Positions 1-8,880 of a stretch of DNA of 28,357 bases are shown one piece after another. A program made the translations under genes and the position numbers. This DNA comes from Hydnum rufescens UP504 (lineage: Eukaryota; Basidiomycota; Agaricomycetes; Cantharellales; Hydnaceae): NCBI GenBank assembly GCA_014904985.1, contig MU129052.1:1-28357 (forward strand), read 5' to 3'. The notes under the pieces were generated by a model that saw only the letters and a program-made list of their open reading frames with translations, had not been told where the DNA came from and did not search any database. Each line of letters begins with the position of its first letter. Position 1 is the first letter of the stretch.

Positions 1-426
1 TGCATGTAGGAGAGGGCATAGAGGATCTTTGTCTGATCACTGGGAAAGGAGTTGGGTCGAATAGCAATGTTAAGTTTGAGAGCACGGAGGAAGGGATCAG
101 CCTTCTTGCGATCACCACCAAAGACCTCTGGATCAGCTGCCTTTGGGGGACGTGCAGAGATAGAAGGAGTAGTGGCAGGAGCAGGAGGAACTCCAATGAC
201 AGGAGCAGGGAGGTTCTCGACAACAGCCTTGGTAATCGCCTCGAACTTCAGCCATCAGAGTTTCACGAGAAGAGGTATCCGTCTGAAGGCGAGTCACTAG
301 GTTCTGGAGTACAAGGTTCTGTTGCTCCAACTGCTCGTACCGTCGTTGTTGTGCCTCCATCATTTGACGAAGACCTTCTCCAGCAGCGCCGAAGACGGAG
401 AAGGCATCAGCGGGGATTTCGTCCAT
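1..426 (-). pseudogene. gag: Ty3/gypsy Gag, N-terminal part, frameshifted, cut by window edge
   Basis: Gag forms the retroelement particle. Reading leftward, an ATG at 426 opens 65 nt after the LTR edge at 492. It begins MDEIPADAF and continues through a Gln-rich coiled-coil-like stretch (QQRRYEQLEQQNLVLQ). Near 239-254 the reading frame must change by one base. In the second frame there is a Pro/Ala-rich linker, then PEVFGGDRKK and PFLRALKLNI, which are typical of the capsid start in basidiomycete Ty3/gypsy Gag proteins. The rest lies outside the window. Retention of CpG here, unlike in most neighbours, suggests a fairly young copy. The family call rests on recalled motif style, so the family is sure and the exact lineage is not. 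Confidence 0.82.
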
Positions 427-478
427 GAGGAGAGGAGGTAGAAGGGATAAGGAAGATGTTTGTGGGGTCGAAGAGATG

Positions 479-489
479 AGTTTTGATCT
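479..489 (-). promoter_or_regulatory. Putative self-priming primer-binding site (Tf1/sushi type)
   Basis: Two bases after the LTR end, the minus strand reads AGATCAAAACT. This is exactly complementary over 11 nt to the minus-strand LTR sequence AGTTTTGATCT at 647-637, which starts about 32 nt downstream of the TATA box and so near the expected mRNA 5' end. No TGG-type tRNA primer-binding site follows the LTR. In Tf1 the first 11 nt of the mRNA fold back as the primer. The match in length and position is direct; the mechanism is inferred. Confidence 0.7.
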
Positions 490-671
490 TCTGTCAGGGC
501 GACACTGCCGTCGAAGCCACAAACAGAAAGAGGAAAGAGATTAATTAACCACACGCTATCGCAGTGGGAATCCTGAGTATACACCACACAACAAGGGACA
601 CACAAGTCTCGCACCTATCGCAGTGGGAATCCTGAGAGATCAAAACTGGTGATCCCCCAACTGCGAAGGGC

Positions 672-679
672 TATAAATA
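672..679 (-). promoter_or_regulatory. LTR TATA box
   Basis: TATTTATA on the minus strand lies 32 nt upstream of 647, the position predicted as the transcript 5' end from the self-priming complementarity. The same box is kept in the second family A copy near 3500. Confidence 0.6.
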
Positions 680-884
680 CTATTTCCTGCACACAGCCTC
701 CAACCTTCCAGAGCCTTCCGCCGTCTTCCATAACCTTCCGGATCCTCCTAGAATGCCGGCTCCACAGCCCATCAGTCAGCCTCCACAGCCACCATCACTA
801 AGCCTCACTAAGCTGACGCAGCTGTGTTACGAATCCTGTGCGCACCTCCACATGGCTATGCCCCAACTTCCATATGTATCCCCC

Positions 885-1262
885 TTAGCGTATGTACTTC
901 CAAGGCAGTGTACGCCTGGGTACTCCAAAGGTGTCCAAAGTGTCAAATGACCGTAATGACGTGGATGGAGTACGGATTGGGACAGGTGATGTGGATGCAG
1001 GGACTGGGGGTAGAGGAGGAGGAGGGGGAGTCTGGATTGGCAACTCCATGGACTCACGTGGGGAGCAAGGGAACAACAGGTGCTGACAAGGGCGCCAATG
1101 CTGCCACTGGTTGGCTACCCAGCCCATAGCCCGCTGGCCGAGGCCTGATAGAACAAGGGCAATAATAATAAGAGAAATGCCAATAATGGCAAGGATGACA
1201 ATAACCCCCGTAGTGAATGGAGGGATAGAGGAGACAAGAGCATTTGAGGAAGTAGGCGCCAT
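885..1262 (-). CDS. Sense ORF inside the LTR U3: predicted single-pass membrane protein
   Basis: This 125-residue frame lies wholly inside U3 and runs in the same direction as gag. Residues about 19-41 are strongly hydrophobic (VIVILAIIGISLIIIAL), which predicts one membrane helix. The rest is Trp/Gln-containing and then proline-rich, with PPPPPLPP near residue 80. The same length and start are kept in the solo LTR at 3378-4165. I do not recognise it. LTR-borne ORFs are uncommon in fungi. However, it lies upstream of the predicted transcript start, so the LTR's own promoter would transcribe it only through read-through from the upstream flank. Overlapping frames are also open in both copies, which weakens the coding case. 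Confidence 0.35.
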   Translation of the reverse strand: MAPTSSNALVSSIPPFTTGVIVILAIIGISLIIIALVLSGLGQRAMGWVANQWQHWRPCQHLLFPCSPRESMELPIQTPPPPPLPPVPASTSPVPIRTPSTSLRSFDTLDTFGVPRRTLPWKYIR

Positions 1263-1338
1263 ATGATAGAGTCGATGAAGAATAATACTCTGACGGGTAA
1301 GTCCTTAGGCGGAAGCAAATGTCAATTTGATCCTGACA

Positions 1339-1403
1339 TTAAGCTCCTGGCCTTAGCATCAATTTCTACATGAACTTCATGGAGAAATCTTATGGCCAGT
1401 GTT
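1339..1403. mobile_element. Terminal fragment of the 7.3-9.06 kb foldback element
   Basis: About 52 bp from 1341 (AAGCTCCTGGCCTTAGC...) match 9002-9053 almost base for base. Similarity weakens just beyond, at GGCCAGTGTTG versus AGCCCGTGTTG. This is the terminal repeat of the foldback family, cut on the left by the family A LTR. It also preserves the empty site for the MITE that disrupts the left arm at 7331-7835. Confidence 0.7.
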
Positions 1404-1463
1404 GCATTGCTACTACACAAAGGATGCATCTACATCCCCAACTACTGCGATCTCCACCTTGGC
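1404..1463 (+). pseudogene. Chromovirus integrase, start of the zinc-binding region (first piece)
   Basis: The frame containing CIYIPNYCDL resembles the RIYVPxxxDLR segment that precedes the HHCC zinc finger in Ty3/gypsy integrases. It continues in the same frame at 2127 if the solo LTR and one copy of its TTGGC duplication are ignored. Cut on the left by the foldback fragment. Confidence 0.6.
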
Positions 1464-2121
1464 TGTCAGGGCCACGCTGTGACGAGAGCACCAAACAAAT
1501 ATAAACACAGATAATTCCGGCTAAGTCCAGTGTAAGTCCGGCTAAGTCCGAGAGAATCCGGGCAGGAATGAGATAACGAAGATAGGAGGGGATGGAGAGG
1601 CAATCCAGCAGCCCGGAAGGGACTAGGCGGAAACGAGCACAGCGGTCCTTAAGCTCGCGGAGTCAACTGGAAAATACTCAGACCTGTAGTCCGGAGTAAC
1701 AGCGGAAATCCTGAGATTATGTAATACGAATATGGAATACATGAAGGCTGACCTGTAGTCCGGAGTAACAGCGGAAATCCTGAGAGACCAAAGCTGGGGT
1801 CTCTGGACTTCGCTCTCGGACTACTTATACATGATGACTATACTACGGGGGAGTGATTGCTAAACTGGAGGTGGTTACAAGGGGGACAGGAACAGGAACA
1901 GGAACAGGAACTCGGCCAGGGGGTGAACCGGAAGCAATGGGAAATGAAAGGGAAATGAAAAGGAAATGAAACCAAGATAGGGTTGGACCAGAGTCAAACC
2001 GGAAGCAAAGTGGACTTGGGCGAGGGAAATAAGTGGAGAACCGGACTGGAGGTGGGCGGACGAGGACCGGAGTTGACCGGAGTAGACCGGAGTAGACCGG
2101 AGTTGGGGGCGAACCCTGACA
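1464..2121 (-). repeat. Solo LTR of family B with 5 bp target duplication
   Basis: It begins TGTCAGGG at 1464 and ends CCCTGACA at 2121 (658 bp). TTGGC directly flanks both ends (1459-1463 and 2122-2126), proving an insertion followed by LTR-LTR recombination. Its sense strand is minus: TATA-like TATAAG near 1828, then AGCTTTGGTCTCTC about 33 nt downstream, and a duplicated CTCAGGATTTCCGCTG block. Short direct repeats of GGAACA (about 1886-1910) and of GACCGGAGT (about 2066-2103) lie in U3. The 27.48-27.86 kb segment is a second copy of its 3' half. Confidence 0.92.
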
Positions 2122-2299
2122 TTGGCATTCTTTGAGCTTCACACAACCACCTCCTTGTAGGCCACCCAGGAATTCACAAGACCATCTGTCTCATCACATG
2201 GAAATACTACTGGCCAGGACTAACAAAAATGGTCAAGGCATATGTACAATCTTGCATCATATGTGCTCATGCAAAATCCTTGCACCATGCCACATATGG
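2122..2299 (+). pseudogene. Chromovirus integrase HHCC zinc finger (second piece)
   Basis: Translation gives ASHNHLLVGHPGIHKT, then KYYWPGLTKMVKAY, then CIICAHAKS. This is the H-x-H...C-x2-C zinc-binding domain of a Ty3/gypsy integrase. One TGA interrupts it near 2131. The piece ends where repeat X starts at 2300. The catalytic core resumes at 4471. Confidence 0.85.
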
Positions 2300-3377
2300 T
2301 GTAAGTGGGAAATGGAAGGGAGGAATCCAGCCACAGTCCATGATATGGAATCGAGAATGAAAAGAGGGGACCATGGGATCAATCCAAATGTTGAGGCTTG
2401 AAGGAATGAAGGTCTTTGGTGATAGAAATCTAATGCTGTAAGCAACACCTGCTCAAGCAATAGAACAAAGAATGAATATGGGTCACAAAACCACACCCTA
2501 AGGCTCTCCTCTTGAGGCCCTAGACAAAGTGTAGTAGTCTTAGTGGAATTCACCCAAGGAACCAGTGGCAATACATCAGTGCCTCAAAACTGGGGAGGGG
2601 GAAAACTGTAGAAATTCGCATCTCCTGAACTTAATATACATCACAGAAAAATGCTATGGTAACCAGCAGAAAGATGGGGTTAAGGTGAAAATGATGAAAA
2701 GGAAATCAAGTCAAAAGCTTCAAAACTGAAGGAGATATTCCAAAATTAAGTCAGAATAGGGGAATATGGCTTAACCAAGCTATTCCTCCTCTCCTACTGC
2801 ACAGAATCCCTTGGGGAATGGTGGAACTGGTTGTCCTAGATGTACCCTTCATCAGATATAAGAGGGGCAGAGAATAATTGCCATTAATAATCAAAAAGCC
2901 AAGGCAATAATGGAATGAGACATGGGGGAGTTAAATTGTAGAGAGCCGAGTTTTAATCCACTTGTTTTTCCCTTGGTACCATTGGATGCGGACTGTCGAC
3001 AGCTTTCTAGGTGTGCTTGTCCTGAACAAATCAGATCAAAACTGACTGAGAAAATCAAAAAATACTGAAGGGAGATATGAAACACATAGTAAAATCGACC
3101 TGGAACATGCAGTTTTAATTTGTTCGGCTCGTGTTTAGTATCGTCGGAAAGGTGTTAATCATAGCTTTCTGGGCGCTCTCTTGCTGAGTCAATCTGATCA
3201 CAACTGAGGAAGATATTCTGCGTTTACTCCTTGAGAGCACCACATTAGCCCCTATTTGTCATGTGACAAGTCTGCAAGTTGGAATCAAGGCCCGGGGTGT
3301 GTAGTCCATTGTGTTACATAATCACAATTCGTTAGAGTCACCCTTGAGGCCCCAGGAAGTGTGTATCAGAAGTGGAG

Positions 3378-4165
3378 TGTCAGGGCAACACTGCCATCAA
3401 AGCCACAAACAGAAAGAGGAAAGAGATTAATTAACCACATGTTATCACAGTGGGAATCCTGAGAGATTGAAACTGGTGATCCCCCAACTGCGAAGGGCTA
3501 TAAATACTATTTCCTGCACACAGCCTCCAACCTTCCAGAGCCTTCCGCCATCTTCCATAACCTTCCAGATCCTCCTAGAATGCTGGCTCCACAGCCCATC
3601 AGTCAGCCTCCACAGCCACCATCACTAAGCCTCACTCAGCTGATGCAGCCATGTTACGAATCCTGTGCGCACCTCCACATGGCTATGCCCCAACTTCCAT
3701 ATGTATCCCCCTTAGCATATGTACTTCCAAGGCAGTGTATGCCTGGGTACTCCAAAGGTGTCCAAAGTGTCAAAGGACCATAATGATGTGGATGGAGTAT
3801 GGATTGGGACAGGTGATGTGGATTCAGGGACTGGGGGTAGAGGAGGAGGAGGGGGAGTCTGGATTGGCAACTCCATGGACTCATGTGGGAAGCATGGGAA
3901 TGACAGGTGCTGACAAGGGTGCCAATGCTGCCACTGGTTGACTACCCAGCCCATAGCCCGCTGGCTGAGGCCTGATAGAATGAGGGCAATAATAATAAGA
4001 GAAATGCCAATAATGGCAAGGATGACAATAACCCCCATAGTGAATGGAGGGAGAGAGGAGACAAGAGCATTTGAAGAAGTAGGCGCCATATGATAGGGTC
4101 GATGAAGAATGATACTCTGATGGGTAAGTCCTTAGGTGAAAGCAAATGTCAATTTGATCCTGACA
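3378..4165 (-). repeat. Solo LTR of family A, copy 2, with TSD TGGAG
   Basis: Starts TGTCAGGG at 3378 and ends CCTGACA at 4165 (788 bp). TGGAG flanks both sides (3373-3377 and 4166-4170). It aligns throughout with 492-1338 but lacks the second copy of the duplicated CTCAGGATTCCC block. Most differences from copy 1 are CG in copy 1 and TG or CA here, which marks this copy as older and methylation-decayed. Confidence 0.93.
3712..4089 (-). CDS. Second copy of the LTR-borne membrane-protein ORF
   Basis: Again 125 residues with the same start and the hydrophobic segment VIVILAIIGISLIIIAL. Differences from the first copy include several Arg to Cys/His changes and others that fit CpG transitions. 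The frame stays open despite the decay of CpG sites. The element around it is a solo LTR, so expression would need read-through. Confidence 0.3.
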   Translation of the reverse strand: MAPTSSNALVSSLPPFTMGVIVILAIIGISLIIIALILSGLSQRAMGWVVNQWQHWHPCQHLSFPCFPHESMELPIQTPPPPPLPPVPESTSPVPIHTPSTSLWSFDTLDTFGVPRHTLPWKYIC

Positions 4166-4470
4166 TGGAGACTGATTGAAGGTCAAACAAAGCAAGCAAG
4201 TTGAATTGCTATTGCCACATTGAGGTATGGCATAAAAAGGTGGAATTTAGGGTGGCCTGTTGAAGTGCCATGGATGAACAATAATTGGCTTGTGTATAGG
4301 TAAAGGAATGACGTGGATTCGTGGATTCCAGGCATATGGGATTTAGGCTTGTTCTCAAATGAATGACAACATGGGAATTGACATCTGGATTGACATGAGA
4401 AATGGTTCATTTAATTGAAAGATTGTCCTCAGATAGGGTTTGCACGTAGTAGGGATTTGTCCCTCCAACA

Positions 4471-5611
4471 ACAGCCCCCTCAAATTCCTCTCCATCGCTG
4501 ATCAACCCTGGAACTTGATCATGATGGACTTCATCACCAGACTCCCACCATCCTCCTCATTCAACTCCATCCTCATTATCATTGACCAATTCACGAAGAT
4601 GGGTCTCTTCATCCCCACAGTCGCGACACTCCTTGTGAAGGACTTGCCGACCTAGTCATCAATTGGGTTATATCCAAACATCATACACCCACCGACATCA
4701 TCTCAGATCGCAGCTCACTTTTCATTTCCAACTTCTGGAAATTGCTTGCAAAGAGACTTGGCATCAAACTCAACCTCTCAACTGTGTATCACCCTGAGAC
4801 TGATGGCCAAACTGAGCACCTGAACCAAATCCTCAAGTAGTACTTGCGAATTTACATCGATTACCTGCAAGATGACTGGGTGCTACTCCTCCCCCTTGCA
4901 GAATTTGCATACAACAACACTGAGCACTCCATGACAAATGTAACACCCTTCTTCACAAATAAAGGCTTTCACCCCAACCTCAAGATCAATATCAAAGCAG
5001 TGCCTTTGACTGAGGCCAACCAAGCCACACTCAACCTTCACGACATACACAATTATGTTCACAACCAACTTGCGATCACATGACAACAAAATGAACAGCA
5101 AGTAGCTGGATTGCAACCTCCCTTCCCCACTCTCAACATCAGCGATCAGGTATGGCTCGACACATGCAACATCAAAACAAAGTGACCATCAAAGAAACTG
5201 GACCACAAGAAACTCGGTCCCTTCCCAGTCACCAAGAAAGTTTCAACACACACATATCGCCTTGGTCTCCCTCGCGCCATGAATCAAGTCCACAACATCT
5301 TCCATGTGTGACTACTCGAACCTGTTCACCCTGACCCCTTCCCCAATCACACCCAACCACCTCCCCCACCAGTCGAGATTGATGGTGAACTCAAATATGA
5401 AATCACAGAAATTGTCAACAGCAAAATCGATCATCGCTGCTGTGGTAATGGCTTAGTCTATTGCATATGATGGTCGGACTATGAACATACCAACGATGAG
5501 TTCAGCTGGCTCCCAGCTGCAGAACTCATGAATGCTCAAGAAGCAGTAACAGACTTCCATTGTTCACATCCCGAAAAACCAGGATGAGAAGTACTCAACT
5601 TAGCAGTATAA
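4471..5611 (+). pseudogene. Chromovirus integrase core and C-terminal chromodomain, decayed
   Basis: The DDE core is readable: LIMMDFITRLPPSSSFNSIL (first Asp), then DIISDRSSLFISNFW (second Asp) after a one-base frame change near 4640-4655, then YHPETDGQTEHLNQ (Glu), and LLPLAEFAYNNTEHS. Later comes GPFPVTKKV and a region from about 5395 with YEITEIVNSKIDH, WSDYEHTNDEFSWLPAAEL and EAVTDFH, a chromodomain that would target insertion to marked chromatin. It carries several stops (TAG from CAG in LK*YL, and TGA in several places), so it is dead. It joins in order with the zinc-finger pieces at 1404 and 2122. Confidence 0.88.
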
Positions 5612-5624
5612 AACTAGTGACAAT

Positions 5625-5815
5625 CATGACATCGCACTTTCATGACCTCTTCCCCCTCTCTTCACATCTCTCACTTCCTCTCCCCACACATCTCTCTATC
5701 TCTCTTCCCCCTCCACATTTCTCTCTCTCTGTTCCTCTCTTCACATATCTCTCTCACCTTCAGTGCTTCTCTTCTTTTCTTTCTTTCCTTTTCCCTTTTT
5801 TCCTTCTTAACATCT
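5625..5815 (+). repeat. Polypyrimidine tract
   Basis: Nearly unbroken C/T sequence with CTCTCT and CCCCTC runs and occasional ACA triplets. It directly follows the chromovirus coding remnant and may belong to its degraded 3' region. No recognisable LTR edge was found. Confidence 0.7.
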
Positions 5816-6040
5816 GACCTTCAGTTTACTCTCAGACATCAGAAGATAAAATGAAAAGTTTATTTTACTATAACTTACTGATCTATTGCTGCAAAGTGAG
5901 AAATTTGGACATTTTGGTATGTTCCTCTCATCCAATTGGGCTCAAATTTTGTATATACATAAAGAATAATTGTGTCTACACACCTGTAAAGTTATAAAGG
6001 ATTCTATGCAGAATTGAGGGTGAAAAGAGGGATCTGCATC
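5816..6040. other. AT-rich intergenic DNA, nothing recognised
   Basis: No ORF, tRNA, LTR edge or strong repeat is visible. Confidence 0.5.
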
Positions 6041-7280
6041 GTGACCTCATTTTGGGTTCAGAAAAATACGTCCCCTATCCATTGCCGCAACTTGCTGAGG
6101 CCTCATGGCTGCTTCATGATTGGCTCCTGAGGACTCTGCAGGTTCTGTCACAAGAGGTGGAGGTGGTCCAGGATAAATGGCTGGTGCAGTTCCCTTTGCA
6201 CAATGTAAAACTGTCTGTTCCTGATGCAATAGCAGGATGGATTGCCCAGTACCCCAGGGCACCAACCCATGCTGGTTGAGGGCAGGGGTGATACCAGGGA
6301 GGGTCCTGGGAAGGACTAGCAATACTGGGCTGGGGTGAGGCAGTGCAGTGATGCTTTGGTGAATGGCTTGGTGAAAATGGATCAAAATGCCATCACTCTA
6401 ATGGCTTTCATGGTTGAGCCCCAGCCCATGGAGAACTGGAATTCCACACAGGGACAGCCAGTACTCTGGCACACAATATACAAGCAGTTTCACCATGTTG
6501 GAGGGGCCACAGAACTCATGAATGCACTTCTAAGCATTGAAAAATACTGAATCTGGTGATCTCCCAGCAATAATTTGCCTCATTATGGAGCACCTCAAAC
6601 TTTTTTTGAATGCTGTTTTTTCAGGATCATAGATATATATCATGTACAGTTATCTTCCAAATTTAGAGTGTGTTTGACAAGAATTGATGGCTCTAGGGGG
6701 GAAACGGCAATAGATGGGGGTCAGCAACACATTAGGTAAGGTATAGTAGTTGTTGTCCCTTAAATTTTGCTGCTCCCTCATGATCTCCTGCCCCACCTCG
6801 GCATAAGCCATGACATCCCCCCATTGCTGTTGCACACTGCATGCAACACTCACCTGTGACTTTGCCACAGCTAACCCCCGCTCCACTCCCAAACCCTCAC
6901 CTCCTCCATCTCTACCACCACAGATGCCTCTGCAGCTGCCCACCACATGAGAACTGCGCATTGCGCCAACTTGGGCATCAGGTCATCAGCCCACATCTCC
7001 TCCGTACATTTCAGGAGTGACTTGACCTGCTGGATCAAGTTGCCTGCAGAAAGCTCAGGTGCAACCCCAGGCACCCCCCCAGGCACCTCCTCCTCAGCCT
7101 CACCCCCACCTGCACAAGAAGGTGAACCCTTCAACTCAGGTGACACAATGCATTGTCACCTGGAAGCCCATGAAGGCTCCTCATCACCCTCAGCACCCCA
7201 CTTCAAGTGCCGATGGCTCACTGGCACCAGGGAGCACTTCTTGTTCTGCTTGGTGCATGCCTGACAGCAGAACCAGCAGC
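6041..7280 (-). other. Unrecognised region with weak minus-strand coding potential
   Basis: The minus strand has an open frame at 6871-7146 (91 residues: Gly/Glu/Pro-rich start, then NLIQQVKSLLKCTEEMW and an Ala/Val-rich end). GT-AG-like boundaries follow (GTGAGT near 6856, CCCCTAG near 6696). A second frame at 6047-6385 overlaps a plus-strand frame of similar length. None resembles a family I know. Presence of open frames on both strands argues for GC-rich, low-stop composition rather than a gene. It may be a captured host-gene fragment. Confidence 0.25.
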
Positions 7281-7330
7281 CCTGGCCGTAAGATCATATG
7301 CTAAAAACCCATGAAGCTCATGTAGAAATT

Positions 7331-7835
7331 AGGGTCTTTCACAATAAAAAAAATCACTCAAAAATGATGTCAAAAATGGTCTCCAAAATGGCATCCAAAT
7401 ATGAGGGTATCATCTTTGAGGAGACATTTTTTGAAGATGGGTGTTTTTGTCTCTGGAGTCGAAAAGGTCACACTATTTAAAAATCCCAGCCAAAAATGAG
7501 GGACCAAACAAATCACATGTTGTGTGGGTAACCTAATAAGGCAACTGAGAATTGATCTAATAGCCTAATCAGGATTTTAAATAGATTACATGATATATTT
7601 GGTACCTGACAGCATGGGAATTTCTGGCAATCGGACTCAAGTTTGGCTGAGCTAGCAATTTGGGAAGGTGCAATTTTTGACAAAGGTGAGGGTGGTTTCA
7701 CAATAGGTTTCCAAAATGCCCGCAAAAATGCCATTTTTAGCTGTCCCATGTTGGGTTTTTAGGAGATTTTGAGAATGATTTTTGGCCTCATTTTAGCCCC
7801 ATTTTCAGGTGATTTTTGCTATCATGAAAGACCCT
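7331..7835. mobile_element. 505 bp MITE with TIR AGGGTCTTTCA and 3 bp TSD ATT
   Basis: It starts AGGGTCTTTCACAATA and ends with the reverse complement of AGGGTCTTTCATGATAG. TIR similarity runs for about 40 bp, including AAAATCAC and AAAATG blocks. ATT flanks both ends (7328-7330 and 7836-7838). Two uninterrupted copies of the target (near 9033-9040 and 1370-1377, read in reverse) have GAAATTGATGC with one ATT, so the duplication is real. It has no ORF of note. A 3 bp TSD points to a PIF/Harbinger-like source, though their usual target is TWA. Confidence 0.85.
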
Positions 7836-7985
7836 ATTGATGCTAAGGCCAGGAGCTTTGTGGGATAGCATTATCCATGAGCTTCATGGGAGATAGCATC
7901 ACACTACACATGAGCTTCATGGGATAGCATAGCATCACACATGAAGACCCACAAGTGTTGCTGATGCCAAATATGGTAATAATGT

Positions 7986-8051
7986 GGTTAGGGTTAGGGT
8001 TGGAATTGTCTGGAGTCTACCCCTGTGCCCAGTGAGGTTAGGGTTAGGGTT
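7986..8051 (+). repeat. Interstitial TTAGGG blocks, left arm
   Basis: GGTTAGGGTTAGGGTTGG at 7986-8003 and GGTTAGGGTTAGGGTTT at about 8036-8052. This is the fungal telomere repeat, with the G-rich strand reading toward the palindrome centre. The mirror blocks are at 8808-8880. Confidence 0.85.
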
Positions 8052-8084
8052 TAATAAATTACATAATATTCTATATTTGGCAAT

Positions 8085-8640
8085 ATTACCTAATTAATTT
8101 CTATATATGGAAATATTACATAACATTTTATTACTTAATCAATTTCCAAATATGGAAATATTACATAATTACATTCCATATTTGGAAAGCCTTACCTAAG
8201 CTACCATATATAGCTATATTACCTAATCTAATTACATAAGCAAAAAAGTGGAAATGGGGGGGCCCCAGGGGGGATTTGTTGAAAGCCTTGAGCCTTATAT
8301 GTTCCTCAGAATGTCTGTGTGTAGGGTTGACCCAGTTGTGGGACGTTTGAGTGTCATTTGGATTTAAATGACACTCAAACGTCCCACAACTGGGTCAACC
8401 CTACACACAGACATTCTGAGGAACATATAAGGCTCAAGGCTTTCAACAAATCCCCCCTGGGGCCCCCCATTTCCACTTTTTTGCTTATGTAATTAGATTA
8501 GGTAATATAGCTATATATGGTAGCTTAGGTAAGGCTTTCCAAATATGGAATGTAATTATGTAATATTTCCATATTTGGAAATTGATTAAGTAATAAAATG
8601 TTATGTAATATTTCCATATATAGAAATTAATTAGGTAATC
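8085..8640. repeat. Near-perfect palindrome, axis near 8362.5
   Basis: The arms GAGTGTCATTT and AAATGACACTC flank a six-base spacer at 8360-8365. The symmetry continues about 275 bp per arm with few differences: the G-run before GGCCCC at 8256-8262 has 7 G where its mirror has 6 C, and there are scattered substitutions further out. No protein frame spans it. Such a long, short-spacer palindrome would readily extrude or be lost in standard cloning. Confidence 0.92.
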
Positions 8641-8785
8641 AAATATTATGTAATGGTGCCAAATGTGGAAATTAATTAGGTAATTAAATATTATGTAATG
8701 GTGCCAAATGTGGAAATTAATTAGGTAATCAAAAATTATGTAATATTGCTAAATATGGAAGTTGATTAGGTAATATTGCCAAATA
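8626..8785 (+). repeat. Tandem repeat of about 46 bp, present only in the right arm
   Basis: Three to four copies of a unit built from AATTAATTAGGTAAT, ATTATGTAATGGTGCC and AAATGTGGA. The left arm has a single equivalent, which explains why the right arm is longer than the left. Confidence 0.75.
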
Positions 8786-8807
8786 TAGAATATTATGTAA
8801 TTTATCA

Positions 8808-8880
8808 AACCCTAACCCTAACCCTGGGCATGGGGGTAGATGTTCCCAACCACAATCCCAACCCTAACCACCAACCCTAA
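8808..8880 (-). repeat. Interstitial CCCTAA blocks, right arm
   Basis: AAACCCTAACCCTAACCCTG at 8807-8826, and CCCAACCCTAACCACC plus AACCCTAACC at 8857-8882. This is the mirror of the left-arm blocks, so the G-rich strands of both arms point inward, head to head. Confidence 0.85.

Larger units (their letters stand above)
492..1338 (-). repeat. Family A LTR (5' LTR of the Ty3/gypsy element to the left)
   Basis: The boundaries are TGTCAGGG at 492 and CCTGACA ending at 1338, an inverted terminal pair with TG...CA ends. It is 847 bp long. A second copy lies at 3378-4165. The flanks (TCTTC left, TTAAG right) do not match, as expected for one LTR of a longer element, because gag starts on the left. 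U3 is at the high-coordinate end. The 22 nt motif that begins CTCAGGATTCCCACTG on the minus strand is duplicated at 556-577 and 615-636; the copy at 3378 has only one. Confidence 0.9.
2300..4470 (-). repeat. Repeat X, copy 1 (LTR-like), split by a solo LTR
   Basis: Reverse complement of 11199-12581. The ends are TGTAAGTGGG at 2300 and CCCTCCAACA at 4470, so the termini are TG...CA. Removing the inserted LTR (3378-4165) and one TGGAG leaves 1378 bp, against 1383 bp for copy 2. It carries the AGTTTTGAT / AGAAAGCT / GGTACCAA motifs that recur at 16.68-17.15 kb in the Ty3 5' LTR, so it is probably a solo LTR of a related family. I could not find a matching target duplication. Confidence 0.7.

Noticed and set aside
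824..1129. Plus-strand frames in the family A LTRs as genes.
   Set aside because: They are antisense to the LTR and to the hydrophobic frame, and their openness follows from composition.
5560..5854. Short plus-strand ORFs in the polypyrimidine tract.
   Set aside because: They are Ser/Leu/Phe/Pro-rich translations of C/T repeats, open in two frames.
7986..8880. A true chromosome-end fusion.
   Set aside because: Only two or three TTAGGG units per block, separated by palindromic AT-rich DNA, within an element whose ends recur at 1339-1403.
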